Shown in pieces: positions 8,263 through 16,140 of a DNA stretch of 51,231 nucleotides. The notes beneath the pieces were generated by a model. The model did not search any database. It saw nothing but the letters and a program-made list of their open reading frames with translations, and was not told the DNA's origin. A program made the translations under genes and the position numbers. Origin of the DNA: Clostridia bacterium (GTDB taxonomy: Bacteria; Bacillota; Clostridia; Oscillospirales; CAG-272); contig JAGCLY010000074.1 of NCBI GenBank assembly GCA_017646745.1, positions 1 through 51,231 of the forward strand. The letters are read 5' to 3'. Numbering within the stretch: the stretch's first letter is position 1; each line of letters starts with the position of its first letter.

Positions 8263-9276
8263 ATGAAAAAACGTGTTCTTATAATTTATACCGGCGGCAC
8301 CATCGGAATGAAAAAGACCGATAAGGGATATGCTCCTGTTTCCGGATTCCTTGGCGAGGCAATTTCTGCCATGGAGGATATGAAAAGCGAGCGCGCGCCA
8401 GAGTGGGATCTGCACGAGATGTCACCTCTGCTCGACTCCTCGGATATTACGGTAAAGGAGTGGAACAAGATCGCAGAGGTCGTTTATCGCAACTACGATA
8501 ATTATGATGGATTTGTGGTTTTGCACGGAACCGATACCATGGCTTACACCGCATCGGCGCTGTCCTTTATTCTTCACGGACTTAATAAGCCGGTCGTTCT
8601 CACGGGCTCGCAGATTCCTCTCTCGGAGATCAGAAGCGACGGCAGAGATAATCTCATCACATCTATGCTTATTGCGGCGGACGGTGTGGCAAACGAGGTT
8701 TGCCTTTACTTCAGTGGAAAGCTTCTGCGTGGAAACCGTGCGGTTAAAATGAGCGCCGACCATCTCGTTGCCTTTGACTCGCCTAATTATCCGCATTTGG
8801 CAGATGCAGGCATCTCGATAAAGTACAATTATTCGGCAATAGTAAAACCTGTCGGCAAGAGCTTTGAAATGCGTCCCTTCTCGGACGTTCCTATCGGGGT
8901 TCTTAAGATTTTTCCCGGTATACAGTTTGGTCTCTTTGAGTCGATAATGACCAAGAAGCTTTCAGGCATCGTGCTTGAAACATTTGGTGCGGGTAACATT
9001 CCCTCGGACGGTGGCGCGCTTATTCCTATAATTCAAAAGGCGTTTGAGTCCGGCTCGGTAATAACCGTATGCTCACAGTGTCCCTCCGGTACGGTTACTC
9101 TTGGCGCCTATGAAACCAGCTCTGCGCTGAAATCTGCCGGTGCGGTCAGCGGCTTTGATATGACTACTGAGGCTGCTGTTGCGAAGCTATACTATCTCTT
9201 CAGCATGAATCTCACTACCGATGAGATAAAACACTATATGGAGCAGGATCTGCGTGGCGAGATAACTACGGCATAA
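8263..9276 (+). CDS. ansA: Type I (cytoplasmic) L-asparaginase
   Basis: 337 residues, matching the usual ~338 of the bacterial AnsA type, with no signal peptide. The N-terminal IYTGGTIGM holds the first catalytic threonine and HGTDTMAYTA holds the second threonine with its Asp; GSQIPLSEIRSDGRDN is also characteristic. It hydrolyses L-asparagine to aspartate and ammonia. An in-frame GTG overlaps the ruvX stop at 8248, but GAGGGGGA lies 6 bases before the ATG at 8263, which I prefer. Only a weak hairpin follows the gene. Confidence 0.93.
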   Translation: MKKRVLIIYTGGTIGMKKTDKGYAPVSGFLGEAISAMEDMKSERAPEWDLHEMSPLLDSSDITVKEWNKIAEVVYRNYDNYDGFVVLHGTDTMAYTASALSFILHGLNKPVVLTGSQIPLSEIRSDGRDNLITSMLIAADGVANEVCLYFSGKLLRGNRAVKMSADHLVAFDSPNYPHLADAGISIKYNYSAIVKPVGKSFEMRPFSDVPIGVLKIFPGIQFGLFESIMTKKLSGIVLETFGAGNIPSDGGALIPIIQKAFESGSVITVCSQCPSGTVTLGAYETSSALKSAGAVSGFDMTTEAAVAKLYYLFSMNLTTDEIKHYMEQDLRGEITTA

Positions 9277-9375
9277 TACCGATTTTTGCATACCTTTTAC
9301 GGTAGTTTTCTTTGAAAAATTATATTTTTTCATTAATTTCACTCTCTGATAATAGAATTAAAGGGGAGGGGATTT

Positions 9376-9831
9376 ATGAGAAAAATTGTTATATTGCTTC
9401 TTTGCGTATCGCTTCTTTGCCCGTTGCTTTCTTCCTGCAGGGCAGATCCGGACGCATATTCTATGCTTAGTAGCTTTATCAATACATATGGTGCAGAGGG
9501 AACGATCTATTCTCCGAATATTCACGAGGGCAATCCGGGCTACGTGTATGACGGGTTGATGGAAAAAATTTACCTGTTCTCGGGGGATTTTCCTACAAAT
9601 TACGCCGTCTTTCTCAACGGCCGTACCGATACGACCTCTGAGTGCGCCATATTTGTTTGCTCGGATGCCGAGATGATGGCTATGGTTGAGGAAATGTGTC
9701 TTGAAAGGATAAGGCTGCTTTCCTTTGGCGGCGATCACGCATTTGTAAAAAGAAGCTCAAATATTTGCTTTTACTCTACTCTACAGGATAGAGCTCGGGC
9801 AGAAAAAATATTCAGTCAAATAATCAGATAA
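9376..9831 (+). CDS. Small lipoprotein, possibly DUF4358-like
   Basis: 151 residues with a lipoprotein signal peptide ending in LSSC (Cys21). The mature part ends with a pattern (AIFVCSDAEMMAMVEEMCLE, then RIRLL, and a final AEKIFSQIIR) that resembles DUF4358 lipoproteins of clostridia, but I hold this only loosely. GGGGAGGGG precedes the ATG. It lies 23 bases upstream of thiI, so the two are probably co-transcribed, although no functional link is apparent. Confidence 0.8.
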   Translation: MRKIVILLLCVSLLCPLLSSCRADPDAYSMLSSFINTYGAEGTIYSPNIHEGNPGYVYDGLMEKIYLFSGDFPTNYAVFLNGRTDTTSECAIFVCSDAEMMAMVEEMCLERIRLLSFGGDHAFVKRSSNICFYSTLQDRARAEKIFSQIIR

Positions 9832-9854
9832 AATAAGGTCAGGAAATAAAAAAA

Positions 9855-11048
9855 ATGAACATACAGGAAGTTATACTTTGTAAATTCGGCGAGGTTGTGC
9901 TTAAGGGCGCTAACCGTCAGAGCTTTCAGTCTCAGCTTATCAAGGAGATTCGCCGCCGTGCCAGCGTGTATGGCACCTTTAAGATCTATTTCAAGCAGTC
10001 TATCGTGTACATAGAGCCCACCGATGATCTCTGTGATATGGAGGGAATGTACGAGGCGGCAAAGAAGATCTTTGGTATCGTAGGTGTTAACCGTGCCGCT
10101 GTTTGCGAAAAAAATATGGACAGCATTATGGAGATGGCTAAGATCTATCTCCCTGAGAAGCTTGCGGGTAAGCGCACCTTTAAGGTTGACGCCAAGAGAT
10201 CGGATAAGAGATTTCCTCTGAAATCTCCCGAGATCTCCCGTGAGATTGGTGGTGTTATCCTCTCCACTGTTCGTGGTATTAAGGTTGACGTGCATAATCC
10301 CGACGTTACCGTCACCGTTGAGGTGCGTGACGATTACGCATATATCAGGGCAGGGCAGGAGCCCGGCGCAGGAGGTTTGCCCCTCAGATCTGCGGGCCGC
10401 GGACTTCTTCTCCTCTCCGGCGGTATTGATTCCCCTGTTGCGGGCTGTATGATGGCGAAGAGAGGTATGGAGATTGAGGCTCTTCACTTCGAGTCGTTCC
10501 CTTATACATCCGAGAGAGCAAGAGAAAAGGTTATGCAGCTGGCACAGGAAATGTGCGAGTTCTGCTCCAAGATTCATGTACACGTTATTTCTCTCACTCA
10601 TATTCAGGAGGAGCTTCGTGACAAGTGTCAGGAGGATTATTTTACTATTCTTCTGCGTGTATTTATGATGCGTCTTTCCGAGCGCTGTGCCAAGGAGTAC
10701 AAGTGTCACGCCCTTATCACCGGCGAGAGCCTTGGTCAGGTTGCCTCTCAGACCCTTGCGGCTATTGAGGTTACAGATTCCTTTGCGGGTATGCCTGTAT
10801 TCCGTCCCTGTATCGGCCTTGATAAGAACGAGATCGTTATTCAGGCACGTCACTACGGCACCTTTGATACCTCTATTCTTCCCTTCGAGGATTGCTGTAC
10901 CGTATTTACCCCTCGTCACCCCAAGACCCAGCCCAGACTTGCCGACGTTATGCGAGAGCTTGAGAAGGTTGATGTTGAGGCACTCATTGAAGAAGCGTAT
11001 GCGACTAAATACACCGAAACTAAGCTTATTTACCCCACATATCGCTAA
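9855..11048 (+). CDS. thiI: tRNA 4-thiouridine synthase ThiI
   Basis: 397 residues with an N-terminal ferredoxin-like and THUMP RNA-binding part (about 1-170), then a PP-loop ATPase domain with SGGIDS at 188-193. There is no C-terminal rhodanese domain, the usual short form in Bacillota. ThiI adenylates U8 of tRNA and transfers sulfur to it; a dedicated cysteine desulfurase normally supplies the sulfur, but none is encoded nearby. The tail around DCCTVFTPRHPKTQP is typical. It ends at a bidirectional terminator facing pyk. Confidence 0.95.
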   Translation: MNIQEVILCKFGEVVLKGANRQSFQSQLIKEIRRRASVYGTFKIYFKQSIVYIEPTDDLCDMEGMYEAAKKIFGIVGVNRAAVCEKNMDSIMEMAKIYLPEKLAGKRTFKVDAKRSDKRFPLKSPEISREIGGVILSTVRGIKVDVHNPDVTVTVEVRDDYAYIRAGQEPGAGGLPLRSAGRGLLLLSGGIDSPVAGCMMAKRGMEIEALHFESFPYTSERAREKVMQLAQEMCEFCSKIHVHVISLTHIQEELRDKCQEDYFTILLRVFMMRLSERCAKEYKCHALITGESLGQVASQTLAAIEVTDSFAGMPVFRPCIGLDKNEIVIQARHYGTFDTSILPFEDCCTVFTPRHPKTQPRLADVMRELEKVDVEALIEEAYATKYTETKLIYPTYR

Positions 11049-11067
11049 AATGACAATATAAGTATAC

Positions 11068-11118
11068 AAAAAAGCAAGAGCTTCAGGATAAAATCCTTCA
11101 GCTCTTGCTTTTTTTATT
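11068..11118. terminator. Bidirectional terminator between thiI and pyk
   Basis: AGCAAGAGCT pairs with AGCTCTTGCT with an inner aggat/atcct stem. It has A-runs on one side and T-runs on the other, so it can act on both convergent genes. Confidence 0.88.
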
Positions 11119-11145
11119 TTGAATTTCGAATTCCTAATTTCGAAT

Positions 11146-12561
11146 TTACTTAACTACTTCAAGCTTAATGATGTTGGTGTTGCCCTTAGGACCGCCGATA
11201 AGACCGCCGGTCATAACAACGTTGTCACCAGGGGCAAGACGAAGGGTTGTCTTTGCCTGGCGAAGAGCGTTGTAGAACATAACCTCGTTGGATTCAACCT
11301 TCTCGGTACGAACGGGAAGCACGCCCCAGCTCATGTTAAGCTTTCTCCATACCTTCTCGTTTGTGGTAAGACCGATGATATCAACGGGGCATCTGAAACG
11401 GCTAACCATTCTTGCGGTAAGACCGCTGATGGAGTTAACTACAATACACTTTGCGTTAACGTCGATAGCCATAGCGCAGGTTGCGTGAGAAACTGCGTCT
11501 GCGTTGCTCTTGATTTTAAAGTTCGCGGTGTGGAATCTGTCGGTATAGTTGATACCGCCTTCGGTAAATTCTGCGATCTCTGCCATATAGCGTACAGCCT
11601 CTGCAGGGTGGGCACCAACTGCGGTTTCACCGGAAAGCATTACTGCAGAGGAGCCGTCGTAAACTGCGTTTGCAACGTCGGAGATCTCTGCTCTTGTGGG
11701 ACGTGGATTGTAGATCATGGACTCCAGCATCTCGGTTGCGGTGATAACTCGCTTGCCGAGCAAACGGCATTTCTTAATAAGGTGCTTCTGAACTGCAGGT
11801 ACTTCAACGAAGGGAATCTCAACACCGAGATCGCCTCTCGCTACCATTACACCGTCTGCAACCTTGCAGATCTCGTCAATGTTGTCAACGCCTGCACGGT
11901 TTTCGATCTTTGCAATAATATCAATATCCTCTCCACCGTTATCGTCGAGGAATTCACGCACGGCACGAATGTCTGCCTCGCAGGAGATAAAGGATGCGGC
12001 AACGAAGTCAATACCGTTCTTTATACCGAAGAGCAGGTCGGATTTATCAACCTCGGAGAGATATTCCTGAGCCAGGGTCTTGTTAGGGAAGTTCATGCTC
12101 TTTCTGTTAGAGACCTCACCGCCAACCTTAACCTTACATACTGCGTTAGTACCCTCAAGGTTTATTACCTCAAAAATAACAAGGCCGTTGTTGAGAAGGA
12201 TTTTGTCACCCTTGTTAAGATCGTCAATAAGACCCTTATAGCTTACAGAAACACGGGTTTCATCGCCCTCGATATCGTCTGTAGTAAAGGTGAATTCATC
12301 ACCCTCCTTAAGGCTTACTTTACCATCCTTAAAGGTGCCGATTCTATACTCGGGGCCCTTGGTGTCAAGCATAATTGCAATGGGAAGCTCCAGCTTTTCT
12401 CTTACCTGCTTGATAAGGTCAAACTTCTTCTGATGCTCCTCATGGGTTCCGTGAGAAAAGTTAAGTCTTGCAACGTTCATGCCGCTACGGCACATTCTGG
12501 TGAGAATTTCCTCGTTCTCGGATGCAGGACCTATGGTACAGATTATCTTTGTCTTGCGCAT
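11146..12561 (-). CDS. pyk: Pyruvate kinase
   Basis: 471 residues, beginning RKTKIICTIGPAS and carrying the active-site block IIAKIENRAGVDNIDEI with the catalytic lysine, the MVARGDLGVEIP block and the ITATEMLESM segment. It catalyses phosphoenolpyruvate plus ADP to pyruvate plus ATP. The length matches the short type without the extra C-terminal phosphotransferase-like domain found in Bacillus. The frame extends nine codons upstream, but AAAGGAG lies before the ATG at 12561, which gives the family's usual N-terminus. It has its own promoter and a hairpin in its leader. Confidence 0.96.
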   Translation of the reverse strand: MRKTKIICTIGPASENEEILTRMCRSGMNVARLNFSHGTHEEHQKKFDLIKQVREKLELPIAIMLDTKGPEYRIGTFKDGKVSLKEGDEFTFTTDDIEGDETRVSVSYKGLIDDLNKGDKILLNNGLVIFEVINLEGTNAVCKVKVGGEVSNRKSMNFPNKTLAQEYLSEVDKSDLLFGIKNGIDFVAASFISCEADIRAVREFLDDNGGEDIDIIAKIENRAGVDNIDEICKVADGVMVARGDLGVEIPFVEVPAVQKHLIKKCRLLGKRVITATEMLESMIYNPRPTRAEISDVANAVYDGSSAVMLSGETAVGAHPAEAVRYMAEIAEFTEGGINYTDRFHTANFKIKSNADAVSHATCAMAIDVNAKCIVVNSISGLTARMVSRFRCPVDIIGLTTNEKVWRKLNMSWGVLPVRTEKVESNEVMFYNALRQAKTTLRLAPGDNVVMTGGLIGGPKGNTNIIKLEVVK

Positions 12562-12585
12562 TTTATTTGCACTCCTTTTTTGTGG

Positions 12586-12613
12586 CATATATCGGTTGTC
12601 TCAAATATGCCGC
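12586..12613 (-). promoter_or_regulatory. Leader hairpin of pyk
   Basis: In the pyk 5' leader GGCATAT pairs with ATATGCC across a 14-base loop, just upstream of the ribosome site. It could stabilise the mRNA; no known riboswitch is recognised. Confidence 0.4.
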
Positions 12614-12629
12614 TTTTTGTTCATTATAT

Positions 12630-12658
12630 ATTATAACACATAATTTTGATATGTTCAA
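12630..12658 (-). promoter_or_regulatory. Promoter of pyk
   Basis: On the minus strand TTGAAC, a 17-base spacer and TATAAT. No terminator separates it from the hydrolase gene upstream, so read-through from that gene is possible. Confidence 0.8.
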
Positions 12659-12675
12659 TATCTTTTTAAACTTTT

Positions 12676-13455
12676 TTAATATCCCATTTCCGAAAGCTCA
12701 CGGCAGACCTGCTTGTAGAAGGAATATATCTTCTCTTTTTGCTCTTTTTTTGAGAATAGATCAATTATCTGCACGTGGGAAACAGGAATATCAAGGCAAT
12801 TTCCTTTGTAAAATCCAAATTTTGCCGACTCCTCGGAAACCATGCCGTCATTGTTCGCTATCTCGTATTTATGCTGCAGCTTCATTGGCAGAGCCATGAT
12901 ATAGCAGTCCTTTATTTTGGTTATATTGGTAGAATAGCTCTGGCAATATACCTTGTGCGAAAACCTAAGGGTTTCCTCGCTTTCATCTACTGTACGCAGC
13001 TGGTCGCAGGCTCGCATAGAGTCTGGGTGCTCATCATGGCATACGATGCGATAAAAGCTGTTGATATTAAAGGCAATAAGCCTTTTGATAGGGGAGGGGA
13101 GCTCCCATATCTTGGATGCTATTATTGATCCGCGGTGCGGTGTGCATAGGGTGGTAAGCGATGCAACCTTATCCTCCATTCCAAGCTCGGTGATCATATA
13201 CTTTGAGTCAAGGCCTCCCTTGGAGTGGGCAATGATATTCACCTTTTCGGCGCCACTTTCCTGTAACACGTACTCTACGTATCTTTTCAGCTGCTCGCCG
13301 TTGGTTTCTATGCTGCCGAATCCGTCTGTGTCGGCAATATACACACTGTATCCTTCCTTTTCCAGTTCCTTGCCTATATGGCCAAATGCATTTAGTATAC
13401 GGAGCTGCTTTGCCGCAATTCCGTGTGCCAAAACTATGGGATATTTACTTGCCAT
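12676..13455 (-). CDS. Lipase-like alpha/beta hydrolase
   Basis: 259 residues. The oxyanion strand IVLAHGI is at 7-13 and the nucleophile elbow AHSKGG places the serine at residue 78. A later Asp region (NNDGMVSEES) and the VSHVQIIDL histidine complete a plausible triad. This matches the class 2/triacylglycerol lipase type. No signal peptide is visible, so it is probably intracellular or exported by another route. AAAGGAGAA lies 8 bases before the ATG. The substrate is not predictable; ester or lipid hydrolysis is the likely reaction. Confidence 0.85.
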   Translation of the reverse strand: MASKYPIVLAHGIAAKQLRILNAFGHIGKELEKEGYSVYIADTDGFGSIETNGEQLKRYVEYVLQESGAEKVNIIAHSKGGLDSKYMITELGMEDKVASLTTLCTPHRGSIIASKIWELPSPIKRLIAFNINSFYRIVCHDEHPDSMRACDQLRTVDESEETLRFSHKVYCQSYSTNITKIKDCYIMALPMKLQHKYEIANNDGMVSEESAKFGFYKGNCLDIPVSHVQIIDLFSKKEQKEKIYSFYKQVCRELSEMGY

Positions 13456-13491
13456 AAGCAGTTCTCCTTTGCCACTTTCTTCCTTAATAAT

Positions 13492-13520
13492 ATTATAACA
13501 CTATAAAAAATAAAAATCAA
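13492..13520 (-). promoter_or_regulatory. Promoter of the lipase-like gene
   Basis: On the minus strand TTGATT, a 17-base spacer and TATAAT. Confidence 0.75.
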
Positions 13521-13555
13521 TATACTTTATCACCCGAAAAGTAAAAGCATTGTGA

Positions 13556-13586
13556 AGAAAAAGCCCCGGGCATATCGCCCGGGGCA
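13556..13586 (-). terminator. Terminator of the 562-residue lipoprotein gene
   Basis: GCCCCGGGC pairs with GCCCGGGGC around ATATC; on the minus strand it is followed by a T-run. Confidence 0.9.
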
Positions 13587-13605
13587 AAAGCTGTTTAGCT
13601 ATTAA

Positions 13606-15294
13606 TTACTTGTAAGAAGATACGTAGTACTCGGTTGTGTAGTTGTAGCTGTTGTCATAGTAGGAGTAGGTGATGATAAGGCAATTATCACGCAGAGAGG
13701 CGCTACAGCTACCCTTAGAAATATTGAATTCAGCGATCTCTTCACCCTGAGTATTGCAGTATACACGGTAGGTAGTTCCACCGCTGGTGTAGGAATAGTA
13801 GAAGTAATCCTCGTAGAAGACGAAGTTGTTTGCCTTCTTATCAATGTCCTTAACCTGAACAAATGCATTGTCCTTGATTATGTAATACTTGTATTCGCCG
13901 CTGGAAGAGGGCTCGCCTCTGTAAAGCTTGCATGCGGATTCAGAGCTTACAAGAGTATAATCGGACTCATTGGTATCAAGAACCATGTTGATGTCGGTGT
14001 CATAGTACTTACCATCCTTGTAGAAGAGGCAGGTCTCATAATCGAAGAAAGCGCCGCTTACCTCGCCAACAAGTGTGCCGTCACCCTTAACAACGTATGT
14101 CTTATCGGACTTGTCGCTAACAAGATATCTGTCATCGTCAATGGGCTGTGCTATACCTTCCTGGTTAGGAACGGTCTTATCAAGGTTAGCAAGGATCTTA
14201 AGGTCGTTGGAAAGGTGTACGTACTCGCCATCATAAGCCATAGCCTTGTCGACGATTTTGTAGATCATAGCTATATTAGCTACCTTGCTTAAATCTACGC
14301 CAGGCTCGTCGGACATAAGGCTGGAATAAACGAGCTCGTTAATGGTCTGTTCAACCATGAAGTCAAGTGTAATCTCGCTGAGCTCCTTTGTCTCTACGTC
14401 AAAGATATAGCTCTGGAAGTTATACTTGTCGCCGTCGAAGTAATTGTACTCGGTTGCATCCTCGGGAAGGATAACAAGCTGCTGGATAAGAACGTTGCCG
14501 TTTGCGAGGACGTTGATCGAGGTAGAGTCAACGTTGTCGTGAGCAGGCTCATAGCAGTATACGAGTGCGAAATCGGTGTTATAGATTTCAAAGGTCTCAC
14601 TATCAATATTGTAGTAATACTTATCGTTGGAGTAATCGAAATGAGGAATTGAACGAAGGCCAATTTCAAACAGCTCTGTTGCGATACCGTCTACATATTC
14701 ATAAATCTTGCCGTCGAAGCCGAACATAGTGCTGTTGTAGTAGGTGGGGATAACAGAAGAGCTCTTGCTTGTCTTGCTTGCGATCTGCTTGCCGTTCATA
14801 TCGTAAAGAGTGTGGGTGTAGTCAACAATTTCATTGTCTTCATACTTTGCATCGCGCTTAACGAAAAGATTGTTGTAAAGAGATATGCTGTAGGTAGTGT
14901 AATCTTCCTCGTCATAATCGTACTCTTCTCTATCAAGGGTAAATACAGATTTACCTGTTTCGGTATTGAGAACCACATACTCGGGCTCGCCATCATCTGC
15001 ATAAGAATTGTAGTAGAGAATGAGAGAACCGTAGGAATTGCTATTGGTCATATTCTCGAGGTCGCCAATCTTTTCTGCTTCGTCTAAGAGCTTGTTGCCG
15101 GACTCTACGTACTGATAGAAAGAATTCTTGGGAAGAAGATCGTATGCAGGAACCTCCTTCTCACATGCATCGCATATAGCGTCATGGTTTTCGTCAATGT
15201 GCTCATCGCAGTTCTTACATGCGGAGAGACTGAGTACCATTCCTGTAAGCATGATTATGCAGAGGAACAGCGAGAGTGCCTTTTTCATTTTCAT
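13606..15294 (-). CDS. Large lipoprotein with an N-terminal Cys/Asp/His motif, function unknown
   Basis: 562 residues with a lipoprotein signal peptide (lipobox LSAC, Cys26). Directly after the lipid anchor comes a compact motif with cysteines at 26, 29, 41 and 44 and interleaved Asp/His residues (CKNCDEHIDENHDAIC then DACEK), resembling the short Cys-pair metal or calcium motifs seen on clostridial surface proteins. The remaining ~510 residues are rich in Tyr, Asp and Asn, with repeated beta-strand-like segments (for example GKIYEYVDG, GKYYDTD), suggesting a beta-propeller-like fold. No enzyme motif is recognised. A perfect promoter and terminator make it a single-gene unit. Confidence 0.85.
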   Translation of the reverse strand: MKMKKALSLFLCIIMLTGMVLSLSACKNCDEHIDENHDAICDACEKEVPAYDLLPKNSFYQYVESGNKLLDEAEKIGDLENMTNSNSYGSLILYYNSYADDGEPEYVVLNTETGKSVFTLDREEYDYDEEDYTTYSISLYNNLFVKRDAKYEDNEIVDYTHTLYDMNGKQIASKTSKSSSVIPTYYNSTMFGFDGKIYEYVDGIATELFEIGLRSIPHFDYSNDKYYYNIDSETFEIYNTDFALVYCYEPAHDNVDSTSINVLANGNVLIQQLVILPEDATEYNYFDGDKYNFQSYIFDVETKELSEITLDFMVEQTINELVYSSLMSDEPGVDLSKVANIAMIYKIVDKAMAYDGEYVHLSNDLKILANLDKTVPNQEGIAQPIDDDRYLVSDKSDKTYVVKGDGTLVGEVSGAFFDYETCLFYKDGKYYDTDINMVLDTNESDYTLVSSESACKLYRGEPSSSGEYKYYIIKDNAFVQVKDIDKKANNFVFYEDYFYYSYTSGGTTYRVYCNTQGEEIAEFNISKGSCSASLRDNCLIITYSYYDNSYNYTTEYYVSSYK

Positions 15295-15343
15295 GATAAA
15301 AACTCCTTATTATGTATTTTTAGGTTTACTTTACCCGTAAAAC

Positions 15344-15372
15344 ATTATATCACCATAGGCATTTTTTGTCAA
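15344..15372 (-). promoter_or_regulatory. Promoter of the 562-residue lipoprotein gene
   Basis: On the minus strand TTGACA, a 17-base spacer and TATAAT, both boxes perfect. Confidence 0.88.
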
Positions 15373-15583
15373 TGCAACAAAGCGCTTTTAATATTATTTA
15401 ATTATTTATTTGAATTATCTTTATTAATTGTTACCAAATTTTAAACTACATTTTAGTGCAACTTTTTTTGCGGTCATCAGAGACGAGGAAGTTTTTTTAA
15501 AAATCATCGTTTTTCGCACACACACCATTAGCCTTCCCCTCAAGAAAAAGGCGGCACCATAGTTGACGAATGAGGTGGATTTA

Positions 15584-15600
15584 GCGGAGATGAAGAGATT
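15584..15600 (-). repeat. Partial copy of the tRNA-Ser 3' end
   Basis: The 17 bases gcggagatgaagagatt are identical to 15822-15838, inside the 3' part of tRNA-Ser, in the same orientation and 238 bases apart. Such copies are what integration into a tRNA 3' end leaves behind, though no integrase gene lies between them. Confidence 0.75.
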
Positions 15601-15704
15601 ATCTAGAAACGCAGGGCATTTCGTCGCACGCGCAGAATTTCTAAACTCCGAGAGTCCTCGGTACACTCGGATACTCGGTCGTTAAGAAACTCTAGCTTGT
15701 CGCT

Positions 15705-15735
15705 CAATGAAAACGGTTATCAACCGTTTTCATTG
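15705..15735. other. Perfect hairpin in the tRNA-Ser mosaic
   Basis: CAATGAAAACGGTT pairs base for base with AACCGTTTTCATTG across a 3-base loop. There is no T-run directly after it, so a terminator role is doubtful. Confidence 0.7.
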
Positions 15736-15780
15736 GCTCACTCTTGAGCCTCCGTCGCACTCGTTCAAATCTCTCCGCCG

Positions 15781-15820
15781 AAAAAAAGCAAAAAGACAGT
15801 CTTGCGACTGTCTTTTTGCT
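15781..15820 (-). terminator. Terminator of tRNA-Ser
   Basis: AGCAAAAAGACAGTC pairs perfectly with its complement around a short loop, followed on the minus strand by a run of T. It starts at the CCA end of the tRNA. Confidence 0.9.
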
Positions 15821-15909
15821 GGCGGAGATGAAGAGATTTGAACTCTTGCGCCGGTTACCCGACCTACACCCTTAGCAGGGGCGCCTCTTCACCACTTGAG
15901 TACATCTCC
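15820..15909 (-). tRNA. tRNA-Ser (anticodon GCT)
   Basis: A 90-base type II tRNA. Acceptor stem GGAGATG pairs with CATCTCC, the anticodon loop is CTGCTAA (anticodon GCT, reading AGC and AGU), there is a long variable arm, and the T-arm contains GTTCAAATC. The discriminator is G and CCA is encoded. Confidence 0.95.
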
Positions 15910-15938
15910 GTGTGAAGTGTTTTTTAACTTGCCATAAC

Positions 15939-15967
15939 ATTATAGCAACTTTGTATCGGTTTGTCAA
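15939..15967 (-). promoter_or_regulatory. Promoter of tRNA-Ser
   Basis: On the minus strand TTGACA, a 17-base spacer and TATAAT, both perfect, 30 bases before the tRNA 5' end. Confidence 0.88.
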
Positions 15968-16056
15968 TACTTTTTTCAAAAAGAGTTAGGATTTTTCTTG
16001 CAAATTTGCGTTATAATTTGATTTTTATAAAAAATCCTTAAAAAATTTCATAAAAC

Positions 16057-16087
16057 TTAACAAAAAGTCAGATTAATGTGTTATAAT
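16057..16087 (+). promoter_or_regulatory. Probable promoter of the DUF5685 operon
   Basis: A perfect TATAAT at 16082-16087, with TTAACA at 16057-16062 giving a longer than usual 19-base spacer. Confidence 0.45.
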
Positions 16088-16140
16088 ATTATGAAGAAAT
16101 ATGTTAGGGCATCATTTTGCCCACGAATACGGAGATATCT

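Larger units (their letters stand above)
15440..15781 (-). repeat. Non-coding mosaic downstream of tRNA-Ser, probable dispersed repeat
   Basis: This gene-free stretch holds a copy of the tRNA-Ser 3' end (15584-15600), an inverted T-arm-like piece (about 15763-15781), a perfect 14-base-pair hairpin (15705-15718 with 15722-15735) and three short CTCGG-started units (15657, 15666, 15674). In one minus-strand frame near 15448-15495 a decayed peptide tail reads NFLVSDDRKKSCTKM and stop. I recall similar tails among annotated short hypothetical proteins of clostridia, but cannot verify that here. An 80-codon open frame exists, but it starts at GTG, has no ribosome site and is not reported as a gene. 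Confidence 0.55.

Noticed and set aside
9275..9312. Terminator after ansA
   Set aside because: TACCG/CGGTA forms only a 5-base-pair stem with a long loop; too weak to call.
9816..11069. 417-codon minus-strand frame opposite thiI
   Set aside because: ThiI motifs are unambiguous on the plus strand; the reverse frame has no start signals.
11119..12636. 505-codon open frame on the plus strand opposite pyk
   Set aside because: It is the shadow of pyruvate kinase, a clear family member on the other strand. Long antisense frames are common here because of codon bias.
15424..15666. 80-codon minus-strand open frame in the tRNA-Ser mosaic
   Set aside because: It starts with GTG without a ribosome site, has odd composition, and overlaps repeat and tRNA-copy sequence. 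It looks like decayed or non-coding sequence.
15584..15838. Integrated element (prophage or genomic island) between the tRNA-Ser repeats
   Set aside because: Only about 220 bases separate the copies and no integrase or cargo gene is present, so at most a scar or a small repeat remains.
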